A DNA stretch of 64,000 bases from Enterococcus rotai (GTDB lineage Bacteria > Bacillota > Bacilli > Lactobacillales > Enterococcaceae), in the NCBI RefSeq assembly GCF_001465345.1, contig NZ_CP013655.1, positions 62,001 to 126,000 of the forward strand, written 5' to 3'. Shown here one piece after another: positions 8,740-17,760 of this stretch (its first letter is position 1; each line of letters begins with the position of its first letter). Made by a program: the position numbers and the translations under genes. The notes beneath the pieces are model-generated. The model searched no databases and was not told the DNA's origin. It worked only from the letters and a program-made list of their open reading frames with translations.

Positions 8740-9807
8740 TTATTTTTTTTCACCAAAAGCATTCGTATTTTCATATCGATCAAAATGAAGTGTATCGCTC
8801 TTTAAATAATCATAAATATCTTTAACGATGTCGATACCATCTGTCATTGATTTTTCATAATTGATTTGATTGATTTCTCCAGGATAATATACTTGCTCAA
8901 ACCCATCAGCTGCTGGAATGGCATGTAGCTCTTCCACCATGCCGTCCACTGATTCTTTGAACATATCTAAGTCAGTAAAACGTTTTGGATCGATCAAAAT
9001 ATACATTTGACCAACATTACGTCCTTTGCTTATATCGTCATACATTGAAGAAACGTGTTTGCCAAATGGTAAGCCTAACAGCATACCTGATAAAATATCT
9101 ACCATCATCATCAAACCATAGCCTTTTGGTCCAGCAATCGGTAATAAGCCATTGACTTTGTGAGGATCAGTTGTTGGTTTACCTTCTTTATCAACTGCCC
9201 AAGTGTCTGGGATATCCTTATTCTTAGAACGAGCATCCAAGACTTTGCCCCAAGCTTGAACGGTTGTTGCCATATCAAAGACAACAGGCTCGTGCCCTTT
9301 TCTAGGAGCTGCAAAAGCAATCGGATTAGTCCCAAAATAATTTTCTTTTCCGCCAAAAGGCACCACCATCGGATCTGATTGACACATTGCGATTGCAATC
9401 AAATCTTGCTGAGCTGCTTTTTTCACGTAATAAGATAAGGCTCCGCTATGGCTGATTTTAGAGATTCCAACAGCCGCAACGCCTGATTTTTTTGCCATAT
9501 CAATAGCATAACCAAGGCCAACGTCAGCAACAAATTGACCTGCACCGTTCTTACCGTGGACGATCCCAGAACTTGGACCAGTTTCTTCAAATTCAATTAC
9601 TGGATCAAGCGTCACACCGCCTTTATCGATTTGTTCTGCATAATATTCTACTCTAACGGCTCCATGTGAGTGGATACCGCACGCATCTGCAAATACCAAA
9701 TGTGTCGCCACTTCATCTGCATGTTCTGGCTTTAAACCAGCTGTCGTTAATTTTTTTTCGATCAAATCATGCAATTCTTCTGGTTTCACTACAACAGTTT
9801 CATTCAT
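8740..9807 (-). CDS. allD: Ureidoglycolate dehydrogenase, paralogue 2
   Basis: The protein has 355 aa with the same Ldh2-family blocks as its neighbour: ADACGIHSHG, SKISHSGALSYY, MVVPFGGKENYFGTNP and GPKGYGLMMMVDILSG. Family role: NAD-dependent oxidation of ureidoglycolate to oxalurate. It is first of the pair in transcription order, 24 nt after allE, with GAGGAAG before ATG. An 86-nt gap separates it from paralogue 1. Which of the two is the true AllD, and whether the other acts on a different 2-hydroxyacid, cannot be told from sequence. Confidence 0.85.
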   Translation of the reverse strand: MNETVVVKPEELHDLIEKKLTTAGLKPEHADEVATHLVFADACGIHSHGAVRVEYYAEQIDKGGVTLDPVIEFEETGPSSGIVHGKNGAGQFVADVGLGYAIDMAKKSGVAAVGISKISHSGALSYYVKKAAQQDLIAIAMCQSDPMVVPFGGKENYFGTNPIAFAAPRKGHEPVVFDMATTVQAWGKVLDARSKNKDIPDTWAVDKEGKPTTDPHKVNGLLPIAGPKGYGLMMMVDILSGMLLGLPFGKHVSSMYDDISKGRNVGQMYILIDPKRFTDLDMFKESVDGMVEELHAIPAADGFEQVYYPGEINQINYEKSMTDGIDIVKDIYDYLKSDTLHFDRYENTNAFGEKK

Positions 9808-9831
9808 TCTTAAACTTCCTCTTCGTTTAAA

Positions 9832-10617
9832 TTAAATTTCTGGATCACGGTTGCAATCTTTTGAGTAAACATACATTAACGGCTCGTCACGTCCGACAGC
9901 ATACGCTGCTTGTTGGACATATGAACTCATAAAAATATAATCCCCTTTTTCAACAGGCATCCATTCATTATCTAAGTTATACATACCTTGTCCAGAAAGT
10001 AAGTAAGCACCATGTTCTTGATAGTGTGTTTCGATATAACCATGACTTGCCCCAGGTTCAAATGAAAGAATGTGGAAGTTCATATCAAAACCTAAATCCT
10101 TAGGTAAAAAGTCCCACAGAAGAACATCTTTCATGCCTTCATATTCAATCGGTTCCATATCATTTACATTCCCAATTACTTTGTGTGCTTCATAGCCTTC
10201 TAATGGTTGATAACGTTTTTTGTATAAGAAGATTTCAGTATCAGCTTCTTGACCATTTTCTAAATACATCAATGTACTAGCTGGTAAATAAGCATAACCG
10301 CCTTTTGTTAGTTTGTGTGTTTCAGTACCGTCATTTACGTTTAACACTCCATCAATCACATAAACGATCGTTTCAACACCTTCACCACCAAAACCACGTT
10401 GATTTTTACCATCTTTATGCATAGTAATGATATAATCGACAAAATTTGCACCTAATTGTTTTGACCCTAAAATAGAGCAATCACAGTTTTCAAAACCAGG
10501 AATTACATTATTAACTAATCCATCATGCGGGATCAACGCGTAATTATTTTTTTTGATTACAGCTCTAGATGATAATAAACCATCAAGATAGCCTGTTTGA
10601 TTATTTTTATAACCCAT
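9832..10617 (-). CDS. allE: (S)-ureidoglycine aminohydrolase, double cupin
   Basis: The protein has 261 aa, the usual size for AllE/YlbA. It is a bicupin: the first cupin spans about residues 55-130 ([26 protein letters not shown]), the second about 180-250 ([26 protein letters not shown]). The second cupin carries the His/Glu metal ligands expected for Mn binding. It converts (S)-ureidoglycine to (S)-ureidoglycolate and ammonia, linking AllC to AllD. TAGGAGA lies 8-9 nt before ATG, 21 nt after allC. Confidence 0.9.
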   Translation of the reverse strand: MGYKNNQTGYLDGLLSSRAVIKKNNYALIPHDGLVNNVIPGFENCDCSILGSKQLGANFVDYIITMHKDGKNQRGFGGEGVETIVYVIDGVLNVNDGTETHKLTKGGYAYLPASTLMYLENGQEADTEIFLYKKRYQPLEGYEAHKVIGNVNDMEPIEYEGMKDVLLWDFLPKDLGFDMNFHILSFEPGASHGYIETHYQEHGAYLLSGQGMYNLDNEWMPVEKGDYIFMSSYVQQAAYAVGRDEPLMYVYSKDCNRDPEI

Positions 10618-10638
10618 TTTTATTTCTCCTACTTTCTT

Positions 10639-11874
10639 TTATTTATAAGCTAATTCATATAATGTGCTAGCTAGTACTTTTACCCCATTCACTAAATCGT
10701 CAATATCTGTTGCTTCTGCAGGATTATGGCTGATACCGTTAATACTTGGAACAAAAATCATCGCTGTTGGGAAGTTTGGCGCAATGATTTGAGAATCATG
10801 ACCTGCTCCACTATGCATTACTTTATATTTCATATTTTCAGCTTTAGCCGCTGTTTCAATCGCTGTTACAATTTCTTCATTCATTGGAACTGGCGCTTCA
10901 TCCATCCATAAATCGATATCGATTTCTAAGCCATGTTCTGCTGCGATATCTCTCATCAATTGCTCGATTTCTTTTGTAAATGCATGTAACTCACCGCTGT
11001 CTGTATGACGGCAATCCATTGTAAATAGCACTTCTCCTGGAACAACGTTTACTGTATTTGGTTTAGGTTCAACTTTACCAAACGTTAATACTAGTGGATC
11101 GCCTACTTCTAAAGCACGATCGATTGCTTGTGAACAAATTTTAGCAAATCCGTAAACCGCATCTTTACGATAGCCCATTGGAGTTGTTCCAGCATGGTTT
11201 GCTTCGCCTTTCAATACAATTGTATAACGTCTTTGTCCTGCAATATTGTTGACCACACCGATTTGCAATTGCTCTTTTTCAAGCACAGTCCCTTGCTCGA
11301 TATGGATTTCTACAAACGCTTTGATATCATCTCTAGCTGCTTTACTTTCGTCTCTAAAGTCAAAGCCATGGCGTCGCATTTCTTCGACAAATTTCAATCC
11401 TTCAAAGTCAGCGATCTCAAGAACATCTTCTTTCTTCGCTTCACCAACAAAGTTTTTACTACCCCAGAATACTGTAGGAAAACGGCTACCTTCCTCTTCG
11501 GCCATTGAAATAACTTCTAATGAACGTTTTGGTTTGCCGTGTGTTTCTAATAAATATTGGATCGCAACATACGCTGCAATGACACCAAATTGACCATCTA
11601 AGTTCCCACCATTCACAACCGTATCGATATGAGAACCTGATAGAACAGTTTCTTCTGGATGTTCTGTTCCTTCTACTCTACCAAAGAGGTTACCGATCTC
11701 ATCAAATGAAGCAGTCATGCCGATTGCTTCTAATTTTTCTTTTACAGATTTTTGTGCTTTCAACCAAGAATCAGAATACAATAAACGTGTCATCCCACCG
11801 GTTGGGTCGTTGCCAATACTAGATAAATGATCGATATTTTCTTGTAAAACTTTTTTTAAATCCATTTGATACAT
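10639..11874 (-). CDS. allC: Allantoate amidohydrolase (M20 zinc peptidase family)
   Basis: The protein has 411 aa, typical of AllC and related N-carbamoyl amidohydrolases. M20 metal-binding blocks are present: GSHIDTVVNGG, MAEEEGSRF, EIHIEQGTVLE, and a C-terminal HSGAGHDSQ. The dimerisation/substrate segment includes GEANHAGTTPMGYRKD. It hydrolyses allantoate to ureidoglycine, CO2 and ammonia. It is the first gene of the all operon. Two starts are possible, ATG at 11874 or ATG at 11865; the GAGGGAG site is close to the first. A near-consensus cre lies 25-39 nt upstream. Confidence 0.9.
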   Translation of the reverse strand: MYQMDLKKVLQENIDHLSSIGNDPTGGMTRLLYSDSWLKAQKSVKEKLEAIGMTASFDEIGNLFGRVEGTEHPEETVLSGSHIDTVVNGGNLDGQFGVIAAYVAIQYLLETHGKPKRSLEVISMAEEEGSRFPTVFWGSKNFVGEAKKEDVLEIADFEGLKFVEEMRRHGFDFRDESKAARDDIKAFVEIHIEQGTVLEKEQLQIGVVNNIAGQRRYTIVLKGEANHAGTTPMGYRKDAVYGFAKICSQAIDRALEVGDPLVLTFGKVEPKPNTVNVVPGEVLFTMDCRHTDSGELHAFTKEIEQLMRDIAAEHGLEIDIDLWMDEAPVPMNEEIVTAIETAAKAENMKYKVMHSGAGHDSQIIAPNFPTAMIFVPSINGISHNPAEATDIDDLVNGVKVLASTLYELAYK

Positions 11875-11898
11875 CTCCCTCTTTTATTATCATAACCA

Positions 11899-11913
11899 TT
11901 GTAAGCGGTTGCC
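11899..11913. promoter_or_regulatory. Candidate CcpA (cre) site in the allC leader
   Basis: TTGTAAGCGGTTGCC matches the Gram-positive cre consensus (WTGNAANCGNWWNCA) at 14 of 15 positions. It lies 25 nt before the first allC ATG, where binding would block initiation or elongation. This implies repression of ureide use when preferred sugars are present. Confidence 0.6.
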
Positions 11914-12024
11914 CGTTTTCATACACTATCCACATTTCACAAATTAACTCCTATCTTTGTGCGCATTAAACATAAAGACTAGCGCTATTTGGGTTAAAAT
12001 AGAAATAAGTTAGTGAAATTATTT

Positions 12025-12142
12025 AAATTTATAGGCTGATTACTCTGAAAAATGATAGAATGCAGATGGTGTAAAAAATATCTCGACCATTTTTTTCTAT
12101 TTTTCTGCCAGAGCTAAACAAGCTCGCTACGCTTTTGCCTTG
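12025..12142 (+). repeat. Diverged single copy of the 122-bp leader element
   Basis: Shared with the 502-989 units are TTAAATTTAT at the left, CTCTGAAAAA-GATA, CTATTTTTCTG, GAGCTAAACAAGCTCGCT and ACGCTTTT at the right. It is about 100 bp before the hydrolase start rather than flush with it. Together with the cre site it accounts for most of the 11875-12242 gap. Confidence 0.65.
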
Positions 12143-12242
12143 AAACATGCCAAGAAATACAACGAAGTTATGAGTTGATATTGATTGGTACAAGGTGTAG
12201 CCTAGCGGAACGTTGTTACCTATAATTCAAGGAGGACCATTA

Positions 12243-13106
12243 ATGAGAAAACAAACATTTCTTTACAGCACACTAGAAGATTTAGATTTATCTATGACCT
12301 TTTACTCAGACCCAAATGACTCTTCGGCTAAAGCTACACTCCTCTACTTTCATGGCGGTGGACTTTTATACGGCACTAGAGATGATTTGCCAGAATTATA
12401 CTGCGAGCTTTTAGTTGAGAGTGGTTACAACTTGTTGACTGTTGACTATCCATTAGCCCCTGAGGTCAAGCTTCCCACTATTGTTACTTGTTTAAAAGAA
12501 GCAATTGATTGGTTCTTGCAAAATTATCAAACAACGTTAGGGTTGAAAAATTCGACTTATTTCTTATTTGGACGGTCTGCTGGTGCTTTTCTTACTTATT
12601 TATTATCTGCTCGTTATCCGCAACCAGAACAAAAAGGTTTGATTAGTTTTTATGGTTATTATGATTTAACAAATTCAGCTTTCAGTCAGCCAAGTAGCTA
12701 TTATAATCAGTTTCCTAAGATTGCTCCTTTAACTGCACAAGCACTAATATATCCTAAACCAATCACAGAAGTTTCTATTAATGAACGTTTTTCACTTTAT
12801 TTGTCTGGTCGACAATTTGGTAATTGGCTAAGTTATCTTGTGAACTCTCCTAGTGAAAAAGAGACCTTTAGTTTAACAGATACAGAGCTTGCTAAACTTC
12901 CACCTGCATTTTTAGCTCACAGCTCAGCTGATCAAGATGTCCCTGTGGAAACATCGCGTATTGCCCGCACTAAGTTAGTCAATGTTACTTATGAGGAAAT
13001 TGAAAATTTACCTCATGATTTTGATGGCGATATCTCAAAACCTGAAGGGCTTCAAGTTTACCAAAACCTGATTGAATGGCTTGATAAAACAATAAATACT
13101 ATTTGA
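12243..13106 (+). CDS. Alpha/beta hydrolase (HSL-type esterase/lipase fold)
   Basis: The protein has 287 aa from ATG at 12243, with AAGGAGG 7 nt upstream; an in-frame ATG at 12213 has no site. It carries the HGGG oxyanion motif (YFHGGGLLYG, about residue 38), a nucleophile elbow GRSAGAF (about 115), an acid in HSSADQDVP and a final His in LPHDFDG. This is a complete Ser-Asp-His triad. Substrate is unknown. It stands alone between the all operon and tig, preceded by a diverged repeat element and followed by a shared terminator. Confidence 0.8.
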   Translation: MRKQTFLYSTLEDLDLSMTFYSDPNDSSAKATLLYFHGGGLLYGTRDDLPELYCELLVESGYNLLTVDYPLAPEVKLPTIVTCLKEAIDWFLQNYQTTLGLKNSTYFLFGRSAGAFLTYLLSARYPQPEQKGLISFYGYYDLTNSAFSQPSSYYNQFPKIAPLTAQALIYPKPITEVSINERFSLYLSGRQFGNWLSYLVNSPSEKETFSLTDTELAKLPPAFLAHSSADQDVPVETSRIARTKLVNVTYEEIENLPHDFDGDISKPEGLQVYQNLIEWLDKTINTI

Positions 13107-13141
13107 TTTTAACATAAGTATTCTTTTCTAAATATAGTAAA

Positions 13142-13175
13142 AAAGACATTCCCAATTACTCAGGAATGTCTTTTA
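13142..13175. terminator. Bidirectional terminator between hydrolase gene and tig
   Basis: AAAAGACATTCC pairs with GGAATGTCTTTT across a short loop, with A and T tracts on both sides; the flanking genes converge. Confidence 0.85.
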
Positions 13176-13185
13176 AAATTGCTTT

Positions 13186-14469
13186 TTATTTTTCAGTTGC
13201 AGTTTCAGTAATCACTTCTACTGCACGTTTCATGCGGATGTCGTGTTTTAACATGTCTTCTGTTAAGACTTTTTTCACTTGATCGATCGGCATATTGTAT
13301 TGTTCTGCTAATTCGTTGATTTCTTTGTCCATATCTTCTTGAGATACTTCGATATCTTCTGCTTTAGCGATCGCTTCGATCACAAGGTTTGTTTTCGTAC
13401 GAACTTCTGCTTCTGCTTCAAATTGTTTGTGCAAGTCAGCTTCAGTTGTTCCAGTTAATTGATAGTACATATCTGGAGCGATCCCTTGACGTTGCATGTT
13501 GTTTAAGAATTCATCCATTGAACGGTGAACTTCGTCATGCACCATTACATGTGGAAGGTCAACGATTTCAGCATTATCAACAGCTTGACGGATAGCAGCT
13601 TCGTCTTTTGCTTCTGTTGCAGCAGCTTCTTTAGATTCTGTTAATTCTTTACGGTATTTTTCTTTTAATTCGTCTAATGATTCTACTGAATCGTCAACGT
13701 CTTTCGCAAATTCATCATCCAATGTTGGTAATTCTTTTGCTTTCACTTCGTGAACTTTCACTTGGAAAACAGCTTCTTTACCAGCTAAATCTTCTGCTTG
13801 GTAATCTTCTGGGAATGTTACTTTTACTTCAACTTCTTCGCCAGCTTTTTTGCCAACTAATTGCTCTTCAAAGCCTGGGATGAAAGAGTTAGAACCTAAT
13901 TCAAGAGAATAGTTTTCGCCTTTTCCACCTTCAAAAGCTTCGCCATCTTTAAATCCTTCAAAATCGATTACGACAGTGTCGCCTTCAACAGCTGCTTCGT
14001 CTTCTTTGATTACTAATTCAGCTTGTGCATCTAATTCACGTTGGATGCGTGCATCTAAGTCTTCGTCTGTTACTTCACGGTCTTGTTTTTCAACTGTTAA
14101 GTTTTTGTATTCGCCTAATTTAACTTCAGGTTTTACAGTCACTTCAGCAGTTACAACCCAATCCTCACCTTTGTTCATGCTTTCAACATCAATTTTAGGT
14201 TGAGATACAGGATCGATTCCAGCTTCTTTCACAGCTGCTTCGTATACTTCTGGTAATACTGCGTTCAAAGCATCTTCATACAATGCTTCTTCGCCGTACA
14301 TACGGTTAAATACTTGACGTGACACTTTCCCTTTACGGAATCCAGGTACGTTAAGATTTTTTTTAACTTTATCAAACGCTTGTTTCAAGCCTTTTTCAAT
14401 TAGAGTTTGATCAACTGAAAAAGTTAACACACCATCATTGGTGCCTTTTTTTTCAAATTTCGCAGACAT
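13186..14469 (-). CDS. tig: Trigger factor, ribosome-associated chaperone and prolyl isomerase
   Basis: The protein has 427 aa, the usual length. The ribosome-binding loop GFRKGKVSR is present at about residues 44-52 (canonical GFRxGKxP type). The FKBP-type PPIase domain spans about 150-245 ([22 protein letters not shown]), and a long helical C-terminal chaperone domain follows. The start at 14469 (MSAKFEKKG) has GGAGGG upstream; an in-frame ATG 33 nt earlier has none. It binds nascent chains at the tunnel exit. Monocistronic, closed by the terminator at 13142-13175. Confidence 0.97.
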   Translation of the reverse strand: MSAKFEKKGTNDGVLTFSVDQTLIEKGLKQAFDKVKKNLNVPGFRKGKVSRQVFNRMYGEEALYEDALNAVLPEVYEAAVKEAGIDPVSQPKIDVESMNKGEDWVVTAEVTVKPEVKLGEYKNLTVEKQDREVTDEDLDARIQRELDAQAELVIKEDEAAVEGDTVVIDFEGFKDGEAFEGGKGENYSLELGSNSFIPGFEEQLVGKKAGEEVEVKVTFPEDYQAEDLAGKEAVFQVKVHEVKAKELPTLDDEFAKDVDDSVESLDELKEKYRKELTESKEAAATEAKDEAAIRQAVDNAEIVDLPHVMVHDEVHRSMDEFLNNMQRQGIAPDMYYQLTGTTEADLHKQFEAEAEVRTKTNLVIEAIAKAEDIEVSQEDMDKEINELAEQYNMPIDQVKKVLTEDMLKHDIRMKRAVEVITETATEK

Positions 14470-14798
14470 TTGTTTCCCTCCGAATAACTTAATTTTATAC
14501 ATGAATTTATGTTATGCATACCTTTAAATAGTACACTATCACTGGATAAATGTAAACATTTTAGGTGAGAAGAAGGGAAAATAAAAAGGAATTTATGACC
14601 CTGAGAGTTTAAAAGAGTCTTTTTTTACTATTCATTTCTATAAAATCGATTTACATAGGGGCATATTTCACAATAATAGGAGTAGACTCCATTTTGTTTT
14701 AAACGATGTCCCAAATTTTTCAGATAGGTTCACTCAGCTACCACTCTATTTTTCAGGTGCATGAGAGTTTACAAACTTGATAAAAGATTTTTTCAAAA
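14470..14798. other. Intergenic stretch, no gene seen
   Basis: It holds the tig ribosome binding site and presumably its promoter at the left, and the 3' flank of the ABC permease gene at the right. I see no open frame with a ribosome binding site and no convincing terminator for the permease gene. Confidence 0.5.
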
Positions 14799-15551
14799 CT
14801 AGAAATCTTTCATTCGAAACCTTTTAATTGCAAAGTAAATCAATCCACAAAATAAAACTCCGAACAGAAAAATATGATATAAAACCGTAATAATATTAAT
14901 CGATACTTCTTTACTCAAAGAAAGATACCCTGGTAACCACTTAGCAATTGCTTCAATATGTGACAGAAACGTAAAAAATATCATTACTAGTAACGAAATA
15001 ACCATTGAAAATATCGCACTTTTGTTTACCGAAACAGCCATTGAAATAAAAACCAAAAGTATAACAAACAGCATTCCTGCAATACAAGTTATAATCATCT
15101 CTTTTGCATCATTATCAAAAATGATTAATCTATTGGTTGCGTACTTAGTATCTTTTACCAATAGTAAGTAAAAGAGTGAAGATAAACTAATATTAGACAA
15201 AAAATAGAAGACAATCATAATGGCCAATGAAATAAATTTAGCTGTCAATAATTTAGAAACATCGGCTACTCTAGTTATTTCTAATACTATTTGCCCTTCT
15301 GCAATTTCTGTCCCGATTAAGGATGCCCCAATAAACGTTAAGAGAGCTGTAGGAATACCAATCATTAAAAGTAACTGCCACATTGCACCAACAAATTTTA
15401 TCAAGTCAAATGTTCCTGTAATCGAGATAAACGACCAATTAAATTTTAGTCCCAGAGCATATACAAGTGATAAACAGTTAAAAATAATAATAAAGAGTGT
15501 AATTCCCTTTTTATTCAGTTTAAAAATTTCTACCTCTAACAAACTCAGCAT
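14799..15551 (-). CDS. ABC-2 type transporter permease
   Basis: The protein has 250 aa with about six hydrophobic segments separated by short loops, starting MLSLLEVEIFKL. This is the layout of ABC-2 permeases of the lantibiotic-immunity/bacitracin type. The start codon follows directly after the ATPase stop, with GGGAGGGG upstream, so the two are translated together. Likely role: membrane half of an exporter or immunity pump paired with the ATPase. The substrate cannot be predicted. Confidence 0.8.
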   Translation of the reverse strand: MLSLLEVEIFKLNKKGITLFIIIFNCLSLVYALGLKFNWSFISITGTFDLIKFVGAMWQLLLMIGIPTALLTFIGASLIGTEIAEGQIVLEITRVADVSKLLTAKFISLAIMIVFYFLSNISLSSLFYLLLVKDTKYATNRLIIFDNDAKEMIITCIAGMLFVILLVFISMAVSVNKSAIFSMVISLLVMIFFTFLSHIEAIAKWLPGYLSLSKEVSINIITVLYHIFLFGVLFCGLIYFAIKRFRMKDF

Positions 15552-16430
15552 TTACAACCCCTCCCTAAAAAGTTTTTCAATATAATTATCACCTATTTGA
15601 ATACTCTCTATCGAAAGACCATTTTCATATATTAAAGACAAAATTTGATTGATTAATATTATGTCATAGCTAAATTTAATCGTTTTCCCCTCTAATTCAA
15701 CATTATTTATTAAATTAGTTTTTAGTACAGCGGTTTCCTTACTAATTACTATAGTAACTTGGTTTTTAAATTGGGGATTAACTTCTACTACATTTTTATC
15801 TGAAATAAACAAATAGCGATCACACATCTGTTCTATTTCAGACAATTGATGAGAAGAAATAAGAACAGTGACATTTTTATTTTGATTAAGCTCATAAATA
15901 AATTGTTTGAATTTTTCAACCCCAACTGGATCTAAACCAACAAACGGTTCATCCAAAATCAAAAGTTTGGGTGTTCCCATTAATGCTAGTGCTAATCCCA
16001 AACGCTGCTTCATTCCAAAAGAATAACCTTTCACTTTTTTCTTATTATTTTCTAAGCCAACAAAATCTAAACTCTCTATAATCAGTTTTGTTATCTCATC
16101 TTTATTCTTCTCACTGTTTTTATATTTCTCTTGAATAAATAAATTGTCATAGGCATTCATGTACTCAAATAATTCACAATCAAGCAGATAACCAATCTCA
16201 TTCATTATTTCTTTTTCTTCAGTATAGTTCCCTTTTTTCTGATAATAAATCTCACCAGAATCTACAGTAATCAACCCTAAAATTGCTTTCATTAATGTCG
16301 TTTTTCCAGAACCATTTTTGCCAATCAAACCGACTATTTCACCTTTCTGAATTTTAAATGAAAGATCATGTAGTATTGTTGTCCCATCATAGCTTTTCTC
16401 CAGATGATTTACTTCTAACAAAGTATTCAT
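15552..16430 (-). CDS. ABC transporter ATP-binding protein
   Basis: The protein has 292 aa. Walker A is GKNGSGKTT (about residue 38), the signature is YSFGMKQRLGLALAL, Walker B is LLILDEPFVGLDP, and the switch His lies in SSHQLSE. The C-terminal 80 residues are variable, as in the CcmA/BcrA/NatA group. It partners the adjacent permease. GGAGG precedes ATG. The position downstream of a two-component system and a CPBP protease suggests regulated peptide export, immunity or self-protection. Confidence 0.88.
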   Translation of the reverse strand: MNTLLEVNHLEKSYDGTTILHDLSFKIQKGEIVGLIGKNGSGKTTLMKAILGLITVDSGEIYYQKKGNYTEEKEIMNEIGYLLDCELFEYMNAYDNLFIQEKYKNSEKNKDEITKLIIESLDFVGLENNKKKVKGYSFGMKQRLGLALALMGTPKLLILDEPFVGLDPVGVEKFKQFIYELNQNKNVTVLISSHQLSEIEQMCDRYLFISDKNVVEVNPQFKNQVTIVISKETAVLKTNLINNVELEGKTIKFSYDIILINQILSLIYENGLSIESIQIGDNYIEKLFREGL

Positions 16431-16484
16431 ATTAAACCTCCGTTACTGAATGGTATAATTCATAAAAATAGCCTTTAGCTTTTA

Positions 16485-16946
16485 TTAGCTCTTCAACCGT
16501 TCCTTATTTTTCCTCCTAGATTCAAAAATGATTGTTACAATTACTGATACTGCAAAAACAATAAGAAAATTTAAAATACTCGATGAAGAATCATTATCTA
16601 TAGATATATTTGTAATAGAAATATTTTTAGAATTAGCCGCTAGCTTTTTTGTATTTTCTACTATATTCTTAGCTACATCTGCTGTTAAATGTGAGTTGAT
16701 AAAAAAATAGAACAGCGCAGAATAAACCAACGAAATAACACTACAACATAAAAATTTTAAATTTCTCCTTATATTTAACATATTGATGGTTATCGCAATA
16801 GATGTTCCAATCAGTACTGAAGGAACAACGCATAAAGTTATCAACACTGTGAAAACATTATGATTCTCAATGTTTTTAACAAACCAGATTAAATCACCCG
16901 CAAATAACAAGAGTAATACTATCAATATACATATACGTTTTTTCAT
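16485..16946 (-). CDS. Small membrane protein, unknown family
   Basis: The protein has 153 aa from ATG at 16946 (MKKRICIL), chosen for AAGGAGGAG 6 nt upstream. It has about four hydrophobic segments: residues 4-22, 29-50, 58-78, and 123-145 near the C-terminus. A charged, Ser/Asn-rich loop (about 90-120) lies between the last two, and the protein ends in RRKNKER. I recognise no family. It sits between the CPBP protease and the ABC genes and is probably an accessory or immunity protein of that locus. Confidence 0.65.
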   Translation of the reverse strand: MKKRICILIVLLLLFAGDLIWFVKNIENHNVFTVLITLCVVPSVLIGTSIAITINMLNIRRNLKFLCCSVISLVYSALFYFFINSHLTADVAKNIVENTKKLAANSKNISITNISIDNDSSSSILNFLIVFAVSVIVTIIFESRRKNKERLKS

Positions 16947-16962
16947 AATTGACTCCTCCTTT

Positions 16963-17562
16963 TTAACTAACAATCAAATTATAGAGAGTATGTATTATAA
17001 TTGGATAAGTGATGCTATTTGTCTTACTTGCAATCCATCCTAAAATAAGTCCTAGGGGAAATCTAACAACTAAATTGATCATAATACTTTCATTTAAATG
17101 ACCAATAAAAGCAAATAAAATCGAACTAAGGATTACACTTACATAAACACTATAGGATGATCTTAACGAATTGAGCATCAAATCTCTATACATGTATTCT
17201 TCTCCTAAGCTAACAATCAAATAATGGAATACTAATAATAAAAAATCATCACCATTTTCAAATTTATCTTGAAGAAAAAACCAATAACACGTTAGTAACA
17301 ATAAAAATATTCCAATTGAAAAGATTGGTCTAACCGTATATTTTTTTTGTTTCACTATTTCAATTTTTCTTTTGTAAAATAATTCAATAAGTTTGGGTAC
17401 CAAAAATAACGCAATAAAAGTAGGCAGAGTTAGATAAGTTAAAATTCCTACATTAAAAGGTAGAATACTACAGGCTAAAATTAAAATTAACAGCAATAAT
17501 AGGCTTAAGACTGATAACAAGAAACAAAAAATCAAAGGATTCAATCTAATTTCTTTTTCCAT
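16963..17562 (-). CDS. CPBP-family intramembrane metalloprotease
   Basis: The protein has 199 aa from ATG at 17562 (MEKEIRLN), with GGGAGTGG 5 nt upstream. It is multi-spanning. CPBP (Abi) motif 1 is SLGEEYMYRDLM (EExxxR) and motif 2 is FAFIGHLNES with the catalytic His; a later NSITYPIIIHTLYN segment supplies further His/Asn. Such proteases process prenyl proteins, bacteriocin precursors or act in self-immunity. Here, next to an ABC pair and an AgrA/C-like system, immunity or peptide maturation is the best guess. Confidence 0.8.
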   Translation of the reverse strand: MEKEIRLNPLIFCFLLSVLSLLLLLILILACSILPFNVGILTYLTLPTFIALFLVPKLIELFYKRKIEIVKQKKYTVRPIFSIGIFLLLLTCYWFFLQDKFENGDDFLLLVFHYLIVSLGEEYMYRDLMLNSLRSSYSVYVSVILSSILFAFIGHLNESIMINLVVRFPLGLILGWIASKTNSITYPIIIHTLYNLIVS

Positions 17563-17682
17563 ATTATCCACTCCCATCTTTAATCTGTTAGCTAAATCCT
17601 AACAAAAACCAGAGATATTTTATCCAGGTATGTTCTATTCTGTATACTTTAATGTATTAAACAAACCGTTTTCTATATCTAC

Positions 17683-17729
17683 AAAAAAACTGTAGAGTAA
17701 AGTTTTTCAAACTTTATCTACAGTTTTTT
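17683..17729 (-). terminator. Terminator after the two-component genes
   Basis: On the minus strand AAAAAACTGTAGATAAAGT pairs with its near-complement, followed by a run of seven T. It separates the RR-HK operon from the protease/ABC genes. Confidence 0.75.
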
Positions 17730-17760
17730 CTAAATTTTAGTCTAAGCAAATGATAATCAC

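Noticed and set aside
15220-15585. Open frame of 121 codons opposite the ABC permease gene
   Set aside because: It overlaps a well-supported permease gene and has no ribosome binding site.
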